Positions 38,204 through 45,876 of a DNA stretch of 64,000 nt are shown one piece after another. The first letter of the stretch is position 1; every line of letters begins with the position of its first letter. The notes beneath the pieces are model-generated. The model worked only from the letters and a program-made list of their open reading frames with translations. It did not search any database and had not been told where the DNA came from. The position numbers and the translations under genes are program-made. The stretch is from Gammaproteobacteria bacterium (lineage in GTDB: Bacteria; Pseudomonadota; Gammaproteobacteria; Thiohalomonadales; Thiohalomonadaceae): contig JANJXC010000073.1 of the NCBI GenBank assembly GCA_024709225.1, positions 1 to 64,000 on the forward strand, in the 5' to 3' direction.

Positions 38204-39331
38204 ATGGCGGAGAGCGACGGCCAGGAACGTACAGAACAGGCAACGCCCAAGCGCGAGCAGGAGGCGCGCGAGAAGGGGCAGGTACCCCGCTCGCGCGAAC
38301 TGAGCACCGTGGCGGCCTTGCTGGTTGCGGCCGGCGCGATGATTGCCATGGGGGATTCGCTCACCCGCGCACTGGCGGCGCAGATGCACAAGGGCCTGAG
38401 CCTGAGCCGGGAGCAGGTATTCGACGTCACCGGCATGCCGGCGCACTTTCTCGCTGCGGTGGTGGAGGCCTTGTGGACCTTCATGCCGTTCTTCGTGCTG
38501 ATGATGGTGGTGGCCATTGCCGCCTCGGCGGTGCTGGGCGGCTGGGCGTTTACCGCCATCAGTTTCAAGTGGGAGAAGCTCGACCCCATCACGGGCATGG
38601 GCCGGGTGTTTGCATGGCGTGGTCTGGTCGAGATGCTCAAGGGGATGGCCAAGTTTCTGCTGGTGGCCCTGGCGGCCCTGCTGTTGCTGAAGTTGATGGG
38701 CGAGCAGTTTCTTGGCCTGGGGCGCGAGTCCCTGCCGCAGGGGTTGGCCCATGCGGGCGACCTGCTGGCCTGGGCCTTTTTGCTGTTGAGCGCCACCTTG
38801 CTGGTGGTGGCATTCATCGATGTGCCCTTTCAGCTGTGGGATCACCAGCGCCAGTTGCGCATGACCAAGCAGGAGGTGCGTGACGAGTACAAGCAGACCG
38901 AGGGCAGCCCGGAGGTGAAGGGGCGCATCCGCCGCATGCAGATGGAGATTGCGCAGCGGCGCATGATGGCCGAGGTACCCAAGGCCGACGTGGTGGTGAC
39001 CAATCCGACTCATTACGCGGTGGCACTGCGCTACGATCAGGCGCGCGGCGAGGCGCCGGTGGTGGTGGCCAAGGGTACGGATCTCATCGCCCTGAAGATT
39101 CGCAACGTGGCGCAGGAGAATGATGTGCCGGTGCTGGAGGCGGCGCCGCTGGCGCGCGCCCTGTACCACAGCACCGATCTGGATCAGCCGATTCCGGTCG
39201 GTCTGTACCGCGCGGTGGCCATGGTGCTGGCGTATGTCTACCACCTGCGCCAGGGGCCGATGTACAGCCGCGAGGGCGTGGTGACCATGCCCGACCTGCC
39301 GATCCCGGATGAGTTGCGGCGCGATGAGTGA
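38204..39331 (+). CDS. flhB: flagellar export specificity switch protein FlhB
   Basis: FlhB sits at the export gate and switches substrates from rod/hook to filament proteins after self-cleavage. The 375-residue protein has a soluble N-tail (TEQATPKREQEAREKGQVPR), four TM helices and the C-terminal domain with the cleavage motif NPTH (Asn267-His270). A C-terminal tail of about 25 residues follows. A free-standing FlhB-C-like protein is encoded at 53268-53564. A repeat-bearing 165-bp gap separates flhB from flhA. Confidence 0.97.
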   Translation: MAESDGQERTEQATPKREQEAREKGQVPRSRELSTVAALLVAAGAMIAMGDSLTRALAAQMHKGLSLSREQVFDVTGMPAHFLAAVVEALWTFMPFFVLMMVVAIAASAVLGGWAFTAISFKWEKLDPITGMGRVFAWRGLVEMLKGMAKFLLVALAALLLLKLMGEQFLGLGRESLPQGLAHAGDLLAWAFLLLSATLLVVAFIDVPFQLWDHQRQLRMTKQEVRDEYKQTEGSPEVKGRIRRMQMEIAQRRMMAEVPKADVVVTNPTHYAVALRYDQARGEAPVVVAKGTDLIALKIRNVAQENDVPVLEAAPLARALYHSTDLDQPIPVGLYRAVAMVLAYVYHLRQGPMYSREGVVTMPDLPIPDELRRDE

Positions 39332-39346
39332 ATGTGAACCCCTTTG

Positions 39347-39470
39347 CCGCGGAGGCGCAGAGGCGCAGAGTGATGAACATGCAGACGCCAGGACGTATGA
39401 GGTCGCGCTGACGATGTCGTCGCCTCCTCGTGTTTGCAGACCAAATCTCCGCGCCTCTGCGTCTCTGCGG
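39347..39470. repeat. imperfect inverted-repeat element inserted between flhB and flhA
   Basis: The left arm (39347-39370) and the right arm (39447-39470) are inverted and match at 21 of 24 positions. The core is CGCAGAGGCGC, giving the GCAGAGGCGCAGAG-type sequence seen as a dispersed intergenic repeat in many environmental bacteria. The 76-bp centre is less GC-rich. The element accounts for most of the 165-bp flhB-flhA gap and leaves only about 26 bp before the flhA ATG. Confidence 0.75.
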
Positions 39471-39496
39471 CAGTCTTGTCTTAGCAGGTAAATACA

Positions 39497-41602
39497 ATGG
39501 CGCAATTTGGCGGAGTTCTTCATACCACGCGCATGCTGCTGGCCTCAGGCCTCGGCGCGCCGATCATCGTGCTGATCCTGTTGTCGATGGTGGTGCTGCC
39601 GCTGCCGCCGTTCCTGCTGGATATCTTCTTCACCTTCAATATCGCGTTGTCGCTGATCATTTTGCTGGTGACGGTCTATGCCCTGCGGCCGCTGGATTTC
39701 ACCGTGTTTCCCACCATGTTGCTCATCGCCACCCTGCTGCGCCTCGCGCTCAATGTCGCCTCCACCCGCGTGGTGCTGCTGGAAGGCCACACCGGTCCCG
39801 GCGCGGCCGGCCAGGTGATCGAATCCTTCGGCGAGTTTGTGGTGGGGGGCAACTATGCCGTCGGCCTGGTGGTATTCATCATCCTGGTGATCATCAACTT
39901 CGCCGTGGTGACCAAGGGCGCCGGGCGCATCTCGGAAGTGAGCGCCCGTTTCACCCTGGACGCCATGCCCGGCAAGCAGATGGCCATCGACGCCGATCTC
40001 AATGCCGGTCTGATCGATGCCGATACGGCCCGCACCCGGCGCGAGGAGATCGCGCGCGAGGCGGATTTCTACGGTTCCATGGACGGTGCCAGCAAGTTTG
40101 TGCGCGGCGATGCCGTGGCCGGCATCCTGATCACCATCATCAACATCATCGGCGGTCTCACCATCGGTATTGCCCAGCACGACATGGCCATGGCCGAGGC
40201 GGCCCAGGTCTATGCGCTGCTCACCATCGGTGACGGCCTGGTGGCGCAGATCCCGGCACTGGTGCTGTCCACCGCCGCCGGCATCATCATCACCCGCGTC
40301 TCCGCCTCCCGCGACATGGGCGAGATGCTGGTGGCCCAGGTGTTTTCCAATCCGCGTGTGCTGGCGGTCACCGCCGGGGTGCTGCTGCTGGTCGGCGTGA
40401 TCCCCGGCATGCCGAACCTGCCGTTCCTGCTGCTGGCCGCGGCCATCGGCGGGGCCGCCTGGTGGCTGTCCCGCCAGCAGAAGGCCGCCGCCCTGGCCGC
40501 GGCAGCGCCGCCGCCGCTGGCGGCGCCCGCTGCCGAAGGCGGCACCGAACTGAAGGAGCTGACCTGGGACGATGTGCCGCTGGTGGACCCCATCGGCCTG
40601 GAGGTGGGCTACCGGCTGATCCCCTTGGTGGACAAGACCCAGGGCGGCCAGCTCATGGCGCGCATCAAGGGGGTACGCAAGAAGCTGTCGCAGGAACTGG
40701 GTTTCCTGGTACCGGCGGTGCACATCCGCGACAACCTGGACCTGTCGCCCACGGCCTACCGTGTCACCCTGCTCGGGGTGACGGTGGGAGAGGCGGAGAT
40801 CTATCCGGACCGCGAGATGGCCATCAATCCCGGCCAGGTGTATGGCCAGCTCACCGGCATCAAGACCACCGACCCGGCCTTCGGCCTGGAGGCGGTGTGG
40901 ATCGAGCCGGGGCGGCGCGAGGAGGCGCAGGGCCTGGGCTACACCGTGGTGGACCCCAATACCGTGGTCGCCACCCACCTGAGCCAGCTGCTGCAGACCC
41001 ATGCCCACGAGCTGCTCGGCCACGAGGAGGTGCAGCACCTCCTCGGCCAACTCGGCAAGGGTGCCCCCAAGCTGGTGGAGGACCTGGTGCCCAAGCTGCT
41101 GCCCATGTCGGTGGTGGTCAAGGTGCTGCAGAACCTGTTGGCCGAGGGCATCCCCATCCGCGACATGCGCAGCATCGCCGAGACCCTGGCCGAGCACGCC
41201 CCCCGTACCCAGGATGCCGGGATTTTGACGAGCGCCATCCGCGTTGCCCTGGGTCGAATGATCGTCCAGAAAATCAATGGCTTGGCAAACGAATTGCCGG
41301 TGATTACGCTGGCTCCAGAGTTGGAACAGATATTGCTTAAGAGTATTCGAGCGTCAGACGAAGGGGGCGCGGGCATCGAGCCGGGGCTGGCGGAGCGTAT
41401 CCACCGCGGCCTGGCCCAGAGCAGCCAGAAGCAGGAAATGGCCGGACAGCCGGCGGTCCTGCTGGTTTCCGCCCCCTTGCGTGAACTGCTGGCGCGGTTT
41501 GTACGACACACGATTCCGGGCATGCATGTCCTCGCCTATAACGAGGTCCCGGACAGCAAGCAGCTGCGCATCGTGGCTACGGTAGGTAACCAGGCAGGCT
41601 AG
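39497..41602 (+). CDS. flhA: flagellar export gate protein FlhA
   Basis: FlhA is the nonameric export gate component with a large cytoplasmic ring that docks chaperone-substrate complexes. The 701-residue protein has eight predicted TM helices, the FHIPEP signature region (LNVASTRVVLLEGHTGPGAAGQ in sections; FVVGGNYAVGLVVFIILVIINF), the TKGAGRISEVSARFTLDAMPGKQM loop, a Pro/Ala linker and the cytoplasmic domain. AGGTAAATACA precedes the ATG. The segment at about 41220-41375 has lower GC and rarer codons than the rest of the gene. Confidence 0.97.
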   Translation: MAQFGGVLHTTRMLLASGLGAPIIVLILLSMVVLPLPPFLLDIFFTFNIALSLIILLVTVYALRPLDFTVFPTMLLIATLLRLALNVASTRVVLLEGHTGPGAAGQVIESFGEFVVGGNYAVGLVVFIILVIINFAVVTKGAGRISEVSARFTLDAMPGKQMAIDADLNAGLIDADTARTRREEIAREADFYGSMDGASKFVRGDAVAGILITIINIIGGLTIGIAQHDMAMAEAAQVYALLTIGDGLVAQIPALVLSTAAGIIITRVSASRDMGEMLVAQVFSNPRVLAVTAGVLLLVGVIPGMPNLPFLLLAAAIGGAAWWLSRQQKAAALAAAAPPPLAAPAAEGGTELKELTWDDVPLVDPIGLEVGYRLIPLVDKTQGGQLMARIKGVRKKLSQELGFLVPAVHIRDNLDLSPTAYRVTLLGVTVGEAEIYPDREMAINPGQVYGQLTGIKTTDPAFGLEAVWIEPGRREEAQGLGYTVVDPNTVVATHLSQLLQTHAHELLGHEEVQHLLGQLGKGAPKLVEDLVPKLLPMSVVVKVLQNLLAEGIPIRDMRSIAETLAEHAPRTQDAGILTSAIRVALGRMIVQKINGLANELPVITLAPELEQILLKSIRASDEGGAGIEPGLAERIHRGLAQSSQKQEMAGQPAVLLVSAPLRELLARFVRHTIPGMHVLAYNEVPDSKQLRIVATVGNQAG

Positions 41603-41640
41603 CCGCGACCGCGCGGCAGGTCTGCGCGAGGGTCGATGGG

Positions 41641-42966
41641 ATGAAAATCAAACGCTACTTTGCCGCCGATATGCGCCAGGCCATCCGTCTGGTGCGCGAG
41701 GAACAGGGACCGGATGCGGTGATACTCTCCAACCGCAAGGTCAACGGCGGCGTCGAGATCGTGGCGGCGGTGGATTACGACGAGACACTGGTACGCAAGA
41801 TGGCCGGGGAGGAGTCCCGCCCGGCCGCCGCCGCGCAGCCGCGGAGCGCCCCTGAATCTGCGGCCGCGCCGCGCCTCGCGGCGAGCGAACCGGCAGTGGC
41901 GCCCCGCGGCAGCTCCGAGCAGTTTGCCGGTGCTGTGGCCGAGGCGCTGCAGCGCAAGACGGCCGCCGTCCCTGCCGCGGCCCCCACCCGCCTCAAGCCG
42001 TCCCCTTCGACGGCAAACCAGATTGAATGGAGCCAGGACCCGGCCCTGCTCGGCATGCGCGAGGAGATCAAGACCCTGCGCGGCATGCTGGAGAGCCAGC
42101 TCACCGGCATGGCCTGGCGCGAACAGAGCATGCACCACCCGGCCCGTGCCAAATTGTTGCAGCGGCTGATGCAGCTGGGGCTGGCCCCGGCCCTGTGCCG
42201 CCAGCTGGCGGACCAGGTGTCCTATGCCCAGGACCATGAACACCATTGGCGTCATGCCCTCGGCCTGCTGGCGCGCCAGGTCCAGGTCACCGACGACGAC
42301 ATCCTGAGCCGTGGTGGTGTGGTGGCCCTGATCGGCCCTACCGGCGTGGGCAAGACCACCACCGTGGCCAAGCTGGCGGCGCGCTTCATCCTGCGCCACG
42401 GCGCCAACCGCGTCGCCCTGGTGACCACCGACAGCTTCCGCATCGGCGCCCATCAGCAGCTGCGCACCTACGGCCGCCTGCTCGGCGTACCGGTGCACGT
42501 GGCCAATGATGCCGCCGAGCTGCGTACCGTGCTCGATACCCTGCGCGACAAGCAGCTGGTGCTCATCGACACCGCCGGCGTCAGCCAGCGCGATATGCGC
42601 CTGACCGAGCAGCTGGGTGTATTGCGCCAGGGGGCGCCGCGGGTGAAGAACTATCTGGTATTGTCCGCTACGGCCCAGCGCGCCGCGCTGGACGAAACCG
42701 TGCGTACCTTCCGCCACATGGACCTGGCCGGTTGCATCGTCACCAAGATGGACGAGGCCGCCAGTCTGGGCGAGGTGCTGTCGGCGGTAGTGCAGCAGAA
42801 GCTGGCGGTGGCCTACGTCAGCGACGGTCAGCGCGTCCCCGAGGACCTGCATCAGGCGCGGGCCAACAAGCTGGTCAGCGGCAGCGTGGCGCTGATGCAG
42901 AACAATAACAGCGAGGCCCCCGGAGAAGAGATTCTGGCCGAGGCCTTCGGCCGCAGGGTGAGCTAA
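41641..42966 (+). CDS. flhF: flagellar placement GTPase FlhF
   Basis: FlhF is an SRP-type GTPase that places the flagellum at the cell pole. The 441 residues comprise an N-terminal B domain (MKIKRYFAADMRQAIRLVREEQGPDAVILSN in sections), a Pro/Ala-rich linker, and the NG GTPase domain. The G1 motif GPTGVGKTTTVAKLAA is near residue 232, followed by VTTDSFRIGAHQQL, LIDTAGVSQRD and the G4-like TKMDEA. It lies directly before flhG, as in Pseudomonas and Vibrio, and indicates polar flagellation. Confidence 0.96.
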   Translation: MKIKRYFAADMRQAIRLVREEQGPDAVILSNRKVNGGVEIVAAVDYDETLVRKMAGEESRPAAAAQPRSAPESAAAPRLAASEPAVAPRGSSEQFAGAVAEALQRKTAAVPAAAPTRLKPSPSTANQIEWSQDPALLGMREEIKTLRGMLESQLTGMAWREQSMHHPARAKLLQRLMQLGLAPALCRQLADQVSYAQDHEHHWRHALGLLARQVQVTDDDILSRGGVVALIGPTGVGKTTTVAKLAARFILRHGANRVALVTTDSFRIGAHQQLRTYGRLLGVPVHVANDAAELRTVLDTLRDKQLVLIDTAGVSQRDMRLTEQLGVLRQGAPRVKNYLVLSATAQRAALDETVRTFRHMDLAGCIVTKMDEAASLGEVLSAVVQQKLAVAYVSDGQRVPEDLHQARANKLVSGSVALMQNNNSEAPGEEILAEAFGRRVS

Positions 42967-42979
42967 AGAGCTAATTACG

Positions 42980-43864
42980 ATGGCTGATAACGCAAACGAT
43001 CAGGCCGCCGGCCTGCGCCGCATGAACCGGCCCCGGCCGGTGCGCGTGCTGGCGGTGGCCAGCGGCAAGGGCGGCGTGGGCAAGACCAACGTCTCGGTCA
43101 ACCTGGCCGTGGCGCTGGCGCACATGGGGCGCAAGGTGCTGGTGTTCGATGCCGACCTGGGCCTGGCCAATGTCGACGTCATGCTCGGGCTGCACCCGCA
43201 GTACAACCTGTCGCATGTGCTGTCCGGCGAGCGCAGCCTGGAGGAGATCCTGGTGGAAGGCCCCGCCGGGGTGCGCATCATCCCGGCCTCGTCCGGCATC
43301 CAGCGCATGGCGGAGCTGAGCCCGGCGGAGCACGCCGGCATGATCCGCGCCTTCAGCGAGCTGAGTTCCGACGTGGATGTGTTGCTGGTGGATACCGCCG
43401 CCGGCATCTCCGACAGCGTGGTCAGCTTCAGCAAGGCGGCGCAGGAGGTGATTGTGGTGGTGTGTGATGAGCCGGCCTCCATCACCGACGCCTACGCCCT
43501 GATCAAGCTGCTCAACAAGGAACACAACGTGCGCCGCTTCCGCGTGCTGGCCAATATGGCCCACAGCCCGCAGGAGGGGCGCGAACTGTTTGCCAAGATC
43601 GTCCGGGTCACCGACCGCTTCCTGGACGATGTGGTACTCGATTTCATGGGCAGCGTCCCCTACGACGAATACCTGCGCAAGGCGGTGCAGAAGCAGCGCC
43701 CGGTGGTGGAGGCCTACCCGCGCAGCAAGGCGGCGCAGGCCTTTACCGGCCTGGCAAAGAAGGCCGACGCCTGGCCGATGCCTACCGCTGCCGGCGGCTA
43801 CCTGGAATTCTTCGTCGAGCGGCTGGTGCGCAGTGACACGGCCGATTGGGGGATGTGGCCATGA
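42980..43864 (+). CDS. flhG: flagellar number regulator FlhG (FleN), MinD/ParA-type ATPase
   Basis: FlhG limits flagellar number, by restraining the FleQ-type activator and by antagonising FlhF. The 294-residue ATPase has the deviant Walker A ASGKGGVGKTNVSVNLA, DADLGLANVDVMLGL, and Walker B LLVDTAAGISDSV. Unlike ParC further on, it sits between flhF and fliA, which fixes its identity. Its TGA overlaps the fliA ATG (ATGA). Confidence 0.95.
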   Translation: MADNANDQAAGLRRMNRPRPVRVLAVASGKGGVGKTNVSVNLAVALAHMGRKVLVFDADLGLANVDVMLGLHPQYNLSHVLSGERSLEEILVEGPAGVRIIPASSGIQRMAELSPAEHAGMIRAFSELSSDVDVLLVDTAAGISDSVVSFSKAAQEVIVVVCDEPASITDAYALIKLLNKEHNVRRFRVLANMAHSPQEGRELFAKIVRVTDRFLDDVVLDFMGSVPYDEYLRKAVQKQRPVVEAYPRSKAAQAFTGLAKKADAWPMPTAAGGYLEFFVERLVRSDTADWGMWP

Positions 43865-44598
43865 ACGGGCTGGCGGCGTATGCCATCGAGCGTGAAACCA
43901 CCTGGTCCGATGACCTGGTGGAGCAATATGCCCCGCTGGTCAAACGCATTGCCTACCACCTGCAGGGGCGTCTGCCGGAGCATATCCTCGCCGACGACCT
44001 GATTCAGGCCGGCATGATCGGCCTGCTGGAGGCCGCGCGCAATTACCGCACCGGCCAGGGCGCCAGTTTCGAGACCTATGCGGGGATCCGCATCCGCGGC
44101 GCCATGCTGGACGAGGTGCGCCGCACCGACTGGACGCCGCGCTCGGTGCATCGCAAGGCGCGCGAGCTGGGGCAGGTGGTGCGTGCCATCGAACACCGCG
44201 AGGGGCGCGAGGCCACCGAACAGGAGATTATTGCGGCCCTGGGCATCGACAGCGACGAGTATCACCAGATTCTGCTGGACTCCAGCAGCCACCGCCTGCT
44301 CAGCCTCGACGACATGGCCACCGGCCATGACGAATCGATCCTGGATCGGTTGGCCGACGACGGTCCCGGCGTCGAGGATGGCCTGCAGGCGACAGAGCTG
44401 CGCAGCCGCCTGGCCGCCGCCATAGACGAACTGCCGGAGCGGGAGCGCCTGGTGATGTCCCTCTACTACGACGAGGAGCTGAATCTCAAGGAGATCGGCG
44501 CCGTGCTGGGGGTGAGCGAATCCCGCGTCTGCCAGATCCACGGCCGCGCCCTGTTGCGCCTGCGCAGCACGATGGCGGAGGGTGCGCGCAATTTATGA
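43861..44598 (+). CDS. fliA: RNA polymerase sigma factor FliA (sigma-28)
   Basis: FliA transcribes late flagellar and chemotaxis genes. The 245-residue protein has region 2 (LVKRIAYHLQGRLPEHILADDLIQAGMIGLLEAARNY in sections), region 3 (DWTPRSVHRKARELGQ), and region 4 (ELPERERLVMSLYYDEELNLKEIGAVLGVSESRVCQIH in sections). The ATG at 43861 overlaps the flhG stop. A target promoter for it is visible at 28572 before motAB. No flgM is in the window. Confidence 0.96.
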   Translation: MNGLAAYAIERETTWSDDLVEQYAPLVKRIAYHLQGRLPEHILADDLIQAGMIGLLEAARNYRTGQGASFETYAGIRIRGAMLDEVRRTDWTPRSVHRKARELGQVVRAIEHREGREATEQEIIAALGIDSDEYHQILLDSSSHRLLSLDDMATGHDESILDRLADDGPGVEDGLQATELRSRLAAAIDELPERERLVMSLYYDEELNLKEIGAVLGVSESRVCQIHGRALLRLRSTMAEGARNL

Positions 44599-44640
44599 AA
44601 TGTTCGGGTTAAGATAGGCACAACACCATTAGCCGGATGG

Positions 44641-44662
44641 CTTCCGGTCGTCCGGCCGGAAG
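44641..44662 (+). promoter_or_regulatory. stem-loop in the fliA-cheY gap
   Basis: CTTCCGG (44641-44647) pairs with CCGGAAG (44656-44662) around an 8-nt loop, ending 8 nt before the AGGAGG ribosome site of cheY. There is no T-tract. It may affect cheY translation or mark an RNA processing site. Confidence 0.4.
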
Positions 44663-44681
44663 TCTGTGTCAGGAGGTTGTC

Positions 44682-45074
44682 TTGAATAAAAACATAAAGA
44701 TACTCATCGTGGACGACTTCTCCACGATGCGTCGCATCATCAAAAACCTGTTGCGTGACCTCGGTTTTACCAACACGTCTGAGGCGGACGATGGTCTGAC
44801 CGCCTTGCCGATGCTGCAGTCCGGCAATTTTGAGCTGCTGGTGACCGACTGGAACATGCCCGGCATGCAGGGCATCGACCTGCTCAAGGCCGTGCGTGCC
44901 GATCCCAACCTGGCCCACCTGCCGGTACTGATGGTGACTGCCGAACAGAAGAAGGAGCAGATCATCGAGGCCGCCAAGGCCGGCGTGAACGGCTATATCG
45001 TCAAACCGTTCACCGCGCAAACCCTCAAGGAAAAACTGGAAAAGATCTTCGAGCGCATCGAAGCCAGCCAGTAG
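44682..45074 (+). CDS. cheY: chemotaxis response regulator CheY
   Basis: CheY-P binds FliM and reverses the motor. The 130-residue single-domain receiver has the acidic pair Asp11-Asp12, phospho-acceptor Asp56 in [21 protein letters not shown] and the conserved Lys in GYIVKPFT. The start is most likely TTG at 44682: AGGAGG stands 5 nt upstream and [19 protein letters not shown] aligns with the family N-terminus. The in-frame ATG at 44637 would add 15 unconserved residues across a hairpin. Confidence 0.95.
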   Translation: MNKNIKILIVDDFSTMRRIIKNLLRDLGFTNTSEADDGLTALPMLQSGNFELLVTDWNMPGMQGIDLLKAVRADPNLAHLPVLMVTAEQKKEQIIEAAKAGVNGYIVKPFTAQTLKEKLEKIFERIEASQ

Positions 45075-45120
45075 GTCCTTGGCCGCCCGGCGGCGTGAGC
45101 AGCAGAGGATGACCCAGATA

Positions 45121-45864
45121 ATGAATAACGAGACCGGCCCCCTGAGCGAAGAATACATCGATCGGGTGCGCACCCTGGCCCAGACCATCGACTCGGGCAA
45201 CACCGACGAGGCGGCGCGCCTGCTCGATGAGCTCACCAGCCTGCGTGAGAAGACCCTGTTTCAGGAGCTGGGGCGCCTGACCCGCGAGTTCCACGAGGCC
45301 TTGCAGAGCTTTCGCCTCGATTCCCGCATCGCCTCCCTGGCCGCGCAGGATTTTCCCGATGCACGCGAGCGCCTCAACTATGTGGTCAGCATGACCGCCC
45401 AGTCCGCCAACCGCACCATGACCGCGGTGGAGGAGTCCATGCCCCTCTGTGATTCGCTGGAAGAACGGGCCACTGGACTGAAGCAGGAGTGGTCGCGTTT
45501 TACCCAGCGCAAGATGAGCGCGGATGAATTCCGTGACCTGAGCCGCCGCCTGGGCGAGTTCCTGGATGGCGTCAATGACGATGCCCCGCGGTTGCGTGCC
45601 AACCTGCAGGAAGTGCTGATGGCGCAGGATTTCCAGGACCTTACCGGCCAGATCATCCATCGCGTGGTGCAACTGGTGGACGAGGTGGAGAGCAATCTGG
45701 TGGAGCTGATCCGCATCTCCGGCCAGGGCCTGGTGGCCGAGCGACAGGACGAGCAGCCGGAAGATCGCATTGCTGCCAGCGGCCCGCCGGTGCCCGGCGT
45801 GGACACCGGCACGGTGGCAGGGCAGGACGAAGTGGACGATCTGTTGTCCAGCCTAGGCTTTTAA
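45121..45864 (+). CDS. cheZ: CheY-P phosphatase CheZ
   Basis: CheZ removes the phosphate from CheY-P. The 247-residue protein has the long helical hairpin of the family. The catalytic region MAQDFQDLTGQIIHRVV carries the CheY-inserting Gln, and the C-terminal CheY-tethering peptide is EVDDLLSSLGF. The start is uncertain: ATG at 45121 is used, but an ATG at 45109 is in frame and neither has an ideal ribosome site (AGAGG at 45104-45108 region). Confidence 0.94.
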   Translation: MNNETGPLSEEYIDRVRTLAQTIDSGNTDEAARLLDELTSLREKTLFQELGRLTREFHEALQSFRLDSRIASLAAQDFPDARERLNYVVSMTAQSANRTMTAVEESMPLCDSLEERATGLKQEWSRFTQRKMSADEFRDLSRRLGEFLDGVNDDAPRLRANLQEVLMAQDFQDLTGQIIHRVVQLVDEVESNLVELIRISGQGLVAERQDEQPEDRIAASGPPVPGVDTGTVAGQDEVDDLLSSLGF

Positions 45865-45876
45865 CGGAGCACGCAG

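Noticed and set aside
37364..39523. Long antisense open frame across fliR-flhB
   Set aside because: Same codon-bias shadow; the plus-strand genes match known families throughout.
44610..44640. Possible sigma-28 promoter before cheY (TTAAGATA ... GCCGGATG)
   Set aside because: Spacing is 15 instead of 11 bp and the -10 lacks GATAA, so it does not fit the consensus met perfectly at 28572.
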